A stretch of DNA of 64,000 bases from Corynebacterium lactis RW2-5 (GTDB taxonomy: Bacteria; Actinomycetota; Actinomycetes; Mycobacteriales; Mycobacteriaceae), in the NCBI RefSeq assembly GCF_001274895.1, contig NZ_CP006841.1, forward strand, positions 2,232,001-2,296,000, in the 5' to 3' direction. Below are positions 59,385 through 64,000 of this stretch, one piece after another. How positions within the stretch are numbered: the first letter of the stretch is position 1; every line of letters starts with the position of its first letter. The notes below the pieces were generated by a model. That model did no database searches and was not told where the DNA came from. It saw nothing but the letters and a program-made list of their open reading frames with translations. Made by a program: the position numbers and the translations under genes.

Positions 59385-60707
59385 ATGGCAGCTCAGGCCA
59401 ACAACAACTCTCTGCGCCGCGCAGTCGTCGTCGGCGGTAACCGCATCCCGTTCGCTCGCTCGAACAAGGAATACGCAAACGAGTCCAACCAGGACATGCT
59501 CACCGCCACCATTGATGGCCTGGTCGCACGTTTCGGCCTGGCCGGTGAGCGCCTCGGTGCAGTCTCCGCGGGTGCCGTGCTGAAGCACTCCCGCGACTTT
59601 AACCTCACCCGTGAGTGTGTCCTCGGCTCCGCACTGGCCCCGGACACCCCGGCTTTCGACATTCAGATGGCCTGCGCCACCGGCATGGAGGCCCTGAACT
59701 CCGTGTCCAACATGATCAAGCTAGGCCAGATTGACTCCGCCATCGCCGGCGGCGTCGACACCACCTCTGACGCGCCGATTGCTGTCAACGATCGCCTGCG
59801 CAAGATTCTCCTGGAGGCCAACCGCCAGAAGTCGCCAATGGACATGGCAAAGGTCTTCCTCAAGGCCCGTCCGGCCGACCTGGCACCGGACGCACCGTCC
59901 ACCGGCGAGCCGCGCACCGGCCTGTCCATGGGCGAGCACCAGGCCATCACCACCGCAACCTGGGGCGTTACCCGCCGCGAGCAGGACGAGCTCGCCGCCG
60001 CCTCCCACCAGAACATGGCCCGCGCCTACGATGAGGGCTTCTTCACCGACCTAATCACCCCGTACAAGGGCGTCACCCGCGACACCAACCTCCGCGCGGA
60101 CTCCACCGTCGAAAAGCTGGGCAAGCTGAAGCCTGTCTTCGGTCGCGGTCTCGAAGCCGAACCGACCATGACCGCGGGCAACTCCACCCCGCTTACCGAC
60201 GGCGCCTCCGCCGTTCTCGTCTCCACCCCGGAGTGGGCCGCCGAGCGCGGTCTGCCCGTGCTGGCCGACGTTGTCGACTCCGAGGCTGCGGCCGTCGACT
60301 TCGTCCACGGCGACGAGGGACTGCTGATGGCTCCGGCGTACGCCACCCCGCGCCTGCTGGCCCGCAACGGCTGGACCTTCGACGACTTCGACTTCTTCGA
60401 GATCCACGAGGCCTTCGCCGGCACCGTCCTGTCCACCCTGAAGGCATGGGAGGACGAGGAGTACTGCCGCACCAAGCTCGGCCTCGACGGCGCGCTGGGT
60501 TCCATTCCACGCGAGAAGCTCAACGTCAACGGCTCCTCCCTGGCGGCCGGTCACCCGTTCGCAGCGACCGGCGGTCGCATCGTGGCAGCCCTGTCGAAGA
60601 TGCTGCGCGCCAAGGCAGACGAGACCGGCAAGACCACCCGCGGCCTGATCTCCGTCTGCGCCGCTGGCGGCCAGGGTGTCGTCGCGGTCCTCGAGGCTCG
60701 CGTCTAA
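59385..60707 (+). CDS. acetyl-CoA acyltransferase (thiolase, FadA2/FadI-like)
   Basis: Thiolases cleave or form 3-ketoacyl-CoA. The acyl-accepting Cys97 lies in DIQMACATGME, the general-base His in EIHEAFAG and the second catalytic Cys in SVCAAGGQG near the end. The 440-residue form starts at ATG 59385 after GAAGGGA; an in-frame ATG at 59361 lacks a site. It resembles mycobacterial FadA2, whose neighbours fabG4 and htdX follow here in the same order and strand. Confidence 0.9.
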   Translation: MAAQANNNSLRRAVVVGGNRIPFARSNKEYANESNQDMLTATIDGLVARFGLAGERLGAVSAGAVLKHSRDFNLTRECVLGSALAPDTPAFDIQMACATGMEALNSVSNMIKLGQIDSAIAGGVDTTSDAPIAVNDRLRKILLEANRQKSPMDMAKVFLKARPADLAPDAPSTGEPRTGLSMGEHQAITTATWGVTRREQDELAAASHQNMARAYDEGFFTDLITPYKGVTRDTNLRADSTVEKLGKLKPVFGRGLEAEPTMTAGNSTPLTDGASAVLVSTPEWAAERGLPVLADVVDSEAAAVDFVHGDEGLLMAPAYATPRLLARNGWTFDDFDFFEIHEAFAGTVLSTLKAWEDEEYCRTKLGLDGALGSIPREKLNVNGSSLAAGHPFAATGGRIVAALSKMLRAKADETGKTTRGLISVCAAGGQGVVAVLEARV

Positions 60708-60755
60708 GCACCGCCACCGAACTACAGCTAACTTTTCCCAAGGAGAACTTCCACA

Positions 60756-62114
60756 ATGACCGATAAGTACCAGGAACTCGTAAACGGTGGCCCGCTAACC
60801 GGACTCGCTAAGGCCGCTGGCCTGCCGCAGCCGCCCTACCTGCGCCGCCACAAGCCGGGCGACTCGATTCTGAAGAATGACAAGGTTCTCGTCACCGGTG
60901 AGGGCGCTGACGCAGATGCGGTTGCCGCACAGCTGTCCGAGTGGGGCCTGCAGGTTCGTCGCGGCGAGGCCGCTGACGACAAGGTCGGCGCCCTCGTCAT
61001 CGTCGTCACCGAGGCCGCGCGCCCGGCCGAGCTGCAGGGCCCAGTCCTGGCCGCTGCGAAGCACCTGCGCAAGCTGGACAAGGGTGGCCGCATCGTGTCG
61101 ATTTCCCGCGCCAAGGATGCCGACCATAACGGCACCCCTGCTGAGATTGCAGAGAATGCGGTCGCCGGTGGCGTCGAGGGCCTGATTCGCTCGCTGGGCC
61201 ACGAGGTTCGCGGTGGTTCCACCGCCAACGGCATCCTGGTTACCCCGGGTGTTGCCGTTACTGCGCCGTCGGTACTGGCCTCCCTGCACTTCTTCCTCTC
61301 CGGCCGCTCCGCGTTCATCGACGGCCAATTCCTCCGTGTCGCCTCCGATGCCGGCGAGATTCCGGCCGACTGGGACAAGCCGCTGGCCGGCAAGGTCGCA
61401 GCCGTCACCGGTTCCGCCCGAGGCATTGGCGCTGCTATCGCACGCCAGCTGAAGCAGGACGGCGCCGAGGTCATCGTCATCGACGTTCCGCAGGCCGGCG
61501 AGGCTCTCGCCAAGGTTGCCAACGAGCTTGGTGGACTGGCCCTGCAGCAGGACATCACCGCTGACGACGCCGGCAAGAAGATCGCCGACGCTGCCGAGGC
61601 ACGCTACGGTCGCCTGGACATCGTAATCCACAACGCCGGTATTACACGCGATAAGATGCTCGCCAACATGGACGACGCCAAGTGGGGTTCCGTCATCGCC
61701 GTGAACATCGAGTCCCAGCTGAAGATGAACGAGCAGCTGCTGGCCCACAAGGCATTCGCGGATTCCCCGCGTATTGCGACCATGGCCTCCACCTCCGGCA
61801 TCGCCGGTAACCGCGGCCAGACCAACTACGCGACCTCCAAGGCCGGCGTTATCGCCATGGTTGAGGCCTACGCTGCGGAGTTCGCAAAGCGGGGCGGCAA
61901 CATCAACGCCGTCGCACCGGGCTTCATCGAGACCGATATGACCGCCGCGATTCCTTTCGTGAACCGCCAGGTCGCCCGCCGCGTGAACTCCCTACAGCAG
62001 GGCGGCCGCCCGGAGGACGTCGCGCAGGCGATTGCCTTCCTGGTTTCCGACCGCGCACTGGGTGTTAACGGCCACGTTCTCCGCGTCTGCGGCCAGAACA
62101 TCGTCGGCGCATAA
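60756..62114 (+). CDS. fabG4: high-molecular-weight 3-oxoacyl reductase (FabG4-like)
   Basis: The 452-residue enzyme has an N-terminal flavodoxin-like domain (about 1-205) and a C-terminal SDR domain (about 210-452). The SDR domain has the cofactor loop TGSARGIG, catalytic Ser in STSGIAG and Tyr/Lys in NYATSKAG. FabG4 of M. tuberculosis is an NADH-dependent 3-oxoacyl-CoA reductase. AAGGAGAA precedes the ATG, 48 bases after the thiolase. Confidence 0.9.
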   Translation: MTDKYQELVNGGPLTGLAKAAGLPQPPYLRRHKPGDSILKNDKVLVTGEGADADAVAAQLSEWGLQVRRGEAADDKVGALVIVVTEAARPAELQGPVLAAAKHLRKLDKGGRIVSISRAKDADHNGTPAEIAENAVAGGVEGLIRSLGHEVRGGSTANGILVTPGVAVTAPSVLASLHFFLSGRSAFIDGQFLRVASDAGEIPADWDKPLAGKVAAVTGSARGIGAAIARQLKQDGAEVIVIDVPQAGEALAKVANELGGLALQQDITADDAGKKIADAAEARYGRLDIVIHNAGITRDKMLANMDDAKWGSVIAVNIESQLKMNEQLLAHKAFADSPRIATMASTSGIAGNRGQTNYATSKAGVIAMVEAYAAEFAKRGGNINAVAPGFIETDMTAAIPFVNRQVARRVNSLQQGGRPEDVAQAIAFLVSDRALGVNGHVLRVCGQNIVGA

Positions 62115-62164
62115 GTCCGGCATCCGCTTTACGACGAGCACACCAAGCAACGGAAGAAGAACTC

Positions 62165-63130
62165 ATGGCAAAGACCCTGGATTCCATCCCCAACCTGCTG
62201 CCGCTCTACGCCAAGGCTGCCGCCGGTTCCACGAAGAAGCGCCCGAACTCCATCGAGATTAAAGTCGACGCTCTGGCAGTGAAGTCGGTGACCGTCGGTC
62301 GCGACCGCGACGAGGAATTCCGTGCCCTGGCCGGCGCGCCGAAGGCGGAGCATGCCTTCTTCGGCCACGTCCACGCCCTCATCATGCCCATCCAGATGGA
62401 GCTGATGGCCGCGGATGATTTCCCGCTGCCCATGATGGGCCTGGTTCACACCGAAAACACCTACCGCGAGCTCTCCCCCGTGGTTTTGGGCGGAAAGGTC
62501 GACATTGAGGTCCGCGTCGCCGCGTTCCGCGCGCATCGTTCCGGCACCGAAGTCATTCTCGCATCGACCGTGACCGCGTCCGAGTCCGGTGCAACGCTGG
62601 TCGAGGAAGAGTCCGTGTACCTGGCCAAGGGTGTCCGGCTGAAGGATGCCGAGGGCTTCGACGAAGTCCAAGCGCAGCGCGAGGCAATCAAGTCCGGCGC
62701 TCAGACCATCAAGCGCGAGCAGTTCAAGGTTCCGTTCCCGACCGCACAGTGGCGACTGGCCGGCAACACCGGCCGCCGCTGGGCGAAGGTGTCCGGCGAC
62801 TGGAACCCGATTCACATCACCGCAGGATCCGCGAAGGCCCTCGGTATGCCGGGCGCAATCGCCCACGGTATGTACACGGCCTCCCGCGCTCTGGCCGAGT
62901 CGGACCGTCTCCCGGGCGAGCCCTTCGAGTTCCACATTGCTTTCGGCGCACCGGTGGTGTTGCCGTCGACTATCAATGTGGCGCTGACCCGCACCGGGCT
63001 TCCTGCTGGAGCTGCTCACGATCTCACCGCAACCGGTGCAGCGACTGCAGGCCGCGCAATCGACATTGTGGCGTGGGACCGCAAGAAGAAGCGTCCTCAC
63101 TTTACCGGTAGCGTCCGCCCGCTTAGGTAG
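62165..63130 (+). CDS. MaoC-like (R)-3-hydroxyacyl dehydratase (HtdX-like)
   Basis: The 321-residue double-hotdog protein has an N-terminal degenerate hotdog (about 30-180) and a C-terminal MaoC domain. The hydratase motif there is GDWNPIHITAGSAKALGMPGAIAHGMYTA, with its Asp and His. It would dehydrate 3-hydroxyacyl-CoA or hydrate enoyl-CoA, completing a cycle with the thiolase and FabG4. GGAAGAA precedes the ATG. It ends the operon at a clear terminator. Confidence 0.88.
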   Translation: MAKTLDSIPNLLPLYAKAAAGSTKKRPNSIEIKVDALAVKSVTVGRDRDEEFRALAGAPKAEHAFFGHVHALIMPIQMELMAADDFPLPMMGLVHTENTYRELSPVVLGGKVDIEVRVAAFRAHRSGTEVILASTVTASESGATLVEEESVYLAKGVRLKDAEGFDEVQAQREAIKSGAQTIKREQFKVPFPTAQWRLAGNTGRRWAKVSGDWNPIHITAGSAKALGMPGAIAHGMYTASRALAESDRLPGEPFEFHIAFGAPVVLPSTINVALTRTGLPAGAAHDLTATGAATAGRAIDIVAWDRKKKRPHFTGSVRPLR

Positions 63131-63167
63131 TCAGTCAGCGCGTTTTCCCTACCTACCTCCACTATTA

Positions 63168-63210
63168 CGCCCTAGCTTTCGTCCCGTACATCGGGTCCGA
63201 AGCTAGGGCG
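63168..63210 (+). terminator. terminator of the fatty-acid operon
   Basis: CGCCCTAGCTT pairs with its inverse AAGCTAGGGCG, with extra pairing of CCCG to CGGG near the loop, followed by CTTTGCATTT. Confidence 0.75.
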
Positions 63211-63289
63211 CTTTGCATTTGAGAATCAGGTGGATGAACGAATCACCAGGAAGGTATTCGTCATCAGTTACCAAACCCCACCCCTTTGA

Positions 63290-63318
63290 TTGACATATCA
63301 TCAAAAATAGGCTGTAAT
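63290..63318 (+). promoter_or_regulatory. candidate promoter of the FMN reductase gene
   Basis: TTGACA (63290-63295), 17 bases and TGTAAT (63313-63318) make a good sigma-70-type promoter, with a 142-base leader to the ATG. A second TTGACA lies at 63329. No gene is visible in 63211-63460. Confidence 0.65.
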
Positions 63319-63460
63319 GCTTCCTTGTACTTGACACCCACAACAATTACTCCTGGATGTGCTGTCACGTCGGCTTTTCATGGCGACGCTGCAACAGTTC
63401 TAATAGCATCAACTACCGCAACTTCAGGTGAATAGGCCAGCAGACGAAAAGGACCAATTA

Positions 63461-64000
63461 ATGACCGACCAGCAGCCAGCACAGAAGATTCGCCTCGGCA
63501 TCGTCATCGGCACCACCCGCCCGGGCCGCCACAGCGAACCGATTAGCAAGTGGATTCTCTCCCACCTCGAAGACGACGAGCGCTTCGAAGTCACCGTGCT
63601 GGACTTGGCCGATATTCGCCTGCCGCTAATGGACGAGACCAATCACCCGCGCATGCAGCGCTATGAGCGCGACCACACTAAGGCATGGTCGAAGCAGATC
63701 GCATCGCAGGACGCCTTCATCTTCATCACCGCCGAGTACAACCACTCCATCCCGGCACCGCTGAAAAACGCCATCGACTACCTGGCCGTGGAGTGGCAGA
63801 ACAAGCCGGTCACCATCGTCAGCTACGGCGGCGTCTCCGCAGGTATCCGCGCAGCCGAGCACCTCCAGAACGTTGTGGTTGCCCTCGGAATGAAGCCGAC
63901 TCCGAACGCCGTGATGATTCCGTTCCACTTCAAGCGCGTCGACGAAGAAGGCTTCCACCCCACCGAAATCGAGGACTTCTCCGTCACCAGCGCCCTGAAC
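63461..64000 (+). CDS. NADPH-dependent FMN reductase family protein (partial)
   Basis: The frame opens at ATG 63461, seven bases after AAGGA, and runs off the end of the window, giving 180 residues. LGIVIGTTRPGRHSEPISKWI binds the flavin phosphate, and FITAEYNHSIPAPLKNAIDYL and YGGVSAGIRAAEHL are typical of the flavodoxin-like NADPH-dependent FMN reductases. The full family length is about 180-200 residues, so few residues are missing. The physiological acceptor is unknown. Confidence 0.88.
   Translation, partial: MTDQQPAQKIRLGIVIGTTRPGRHSEPISKWILSHLEDDERFEVTVLDLADIRLPLMDETNHPRMQRYERDHTKAWSKQIASQDAFIFITAEYNHSIPAPLKNAIDYLAVEWQNKPVTIVSYGGVSAGIRAAEHLQNVVVALGMKPTPNAVMIPFHFKRVDEEGFHPTEIEDFSVTSALN

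Overview
The window reads as a chromosomal segment of a Corynebacterium-type actinobacterium of moderately high G+C. Supporting signs are an rrn operon with no spacer tRNAs beside murA, a murA–pduO–ramA–cysK–cysE order like that of C. glutamicum, a mycothiol gene (mshD), an LmeA-type DUF2993 lipoprotein-like gene, ferric nitrobindin-like and DUF3073/DUF5129 genes, and many start codons 6-8 bases after a -10 hexamer (leaderless mRNAs). The species cannot be fixed from the sequence alone. I see no prophage, IS element or CRISPR array.

Layout. 1-6.0 kb: an rrn operon on the minus strand (16S-23S-5S) with its leader. 6.0-9.0 kb: murA, the cobalamin adenosyltransferase pduO and the acetate/carbon regulator ramA. 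9.3-12.9 kb: the cobalt transporter operon cbiMNQO (minus) behind a cobalamin riboswitch. A second, oppositely oriented cobalamin riboswitch points at the 3' end of cbiO and has no gene of its own. 13-15.7 kb: cysK and cysE with a McbR-like operator, plus two small minus-strand genes. 15.8-18.0 kb: two tRNA clusters (Asp-Phe and Glu-Asp) around a DUF5129 membrane protein gene. 18.3-21.3 kb: fadD, a NUDIX gene and tRNA-Lys. 21.6-28.6 kb: cydABDC followed by dusB. 28.7-33.8 kb: phoU facing pstSCAB, with a Pho-box-like repeat upstream of pstS. 33.9-39 kb: mshD, the DUF2993 gene, the nitrobindin-like gene, pabC, ygfZ and DUF3073. 39-50 kb: purM, purF, purL, purQ and purS, interrupted by a sterol-carrier-type gene, a double-hotdog thioesterase, a DedA protein and a decayed siderophore ABC locus. 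50-58 kb: a membrane-anchored CHAP-like protein, mycothiol peroxidase, a DUF2334 protein, bluB, an ArsR-type regulator with a serine hydrolase, oligopeptidase B and purC. 58-64 kb: a membrane esterase, a thiolase/FabG4/HtdX fatty-acid cluster and a 3'-truncated FMN reductase.

How the genes work together. Five of the pur genes for inosinate synthesis are clustered. The Pst system with PhoU forms a phosphate module, and CydAB with its exporter CydDC a high-oxygen-affinity respiratory module. Cobalt uptake, cobalamin adenosylation and 5,6-dimethylbenzimidazole synthesis (BluB) give the window a repeated vitamin B12 theme. Mycothiol acetyltransferase and mycothiol peroxidase belong to thiol redox defence.

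The most unusual signal is an 11-base word, CGTCGGCAAGC. I count 13 exact copies over both strands, in genes and between genes, in several reading frames and without strand bias, where about 0.07 would be expected by chance. Two copies form an inverted pair between convergent genes. That pattern resembles DNA uptake sequences of naturally competent bacteria. The orphan cobalamin riboswitch is the second strongest item.
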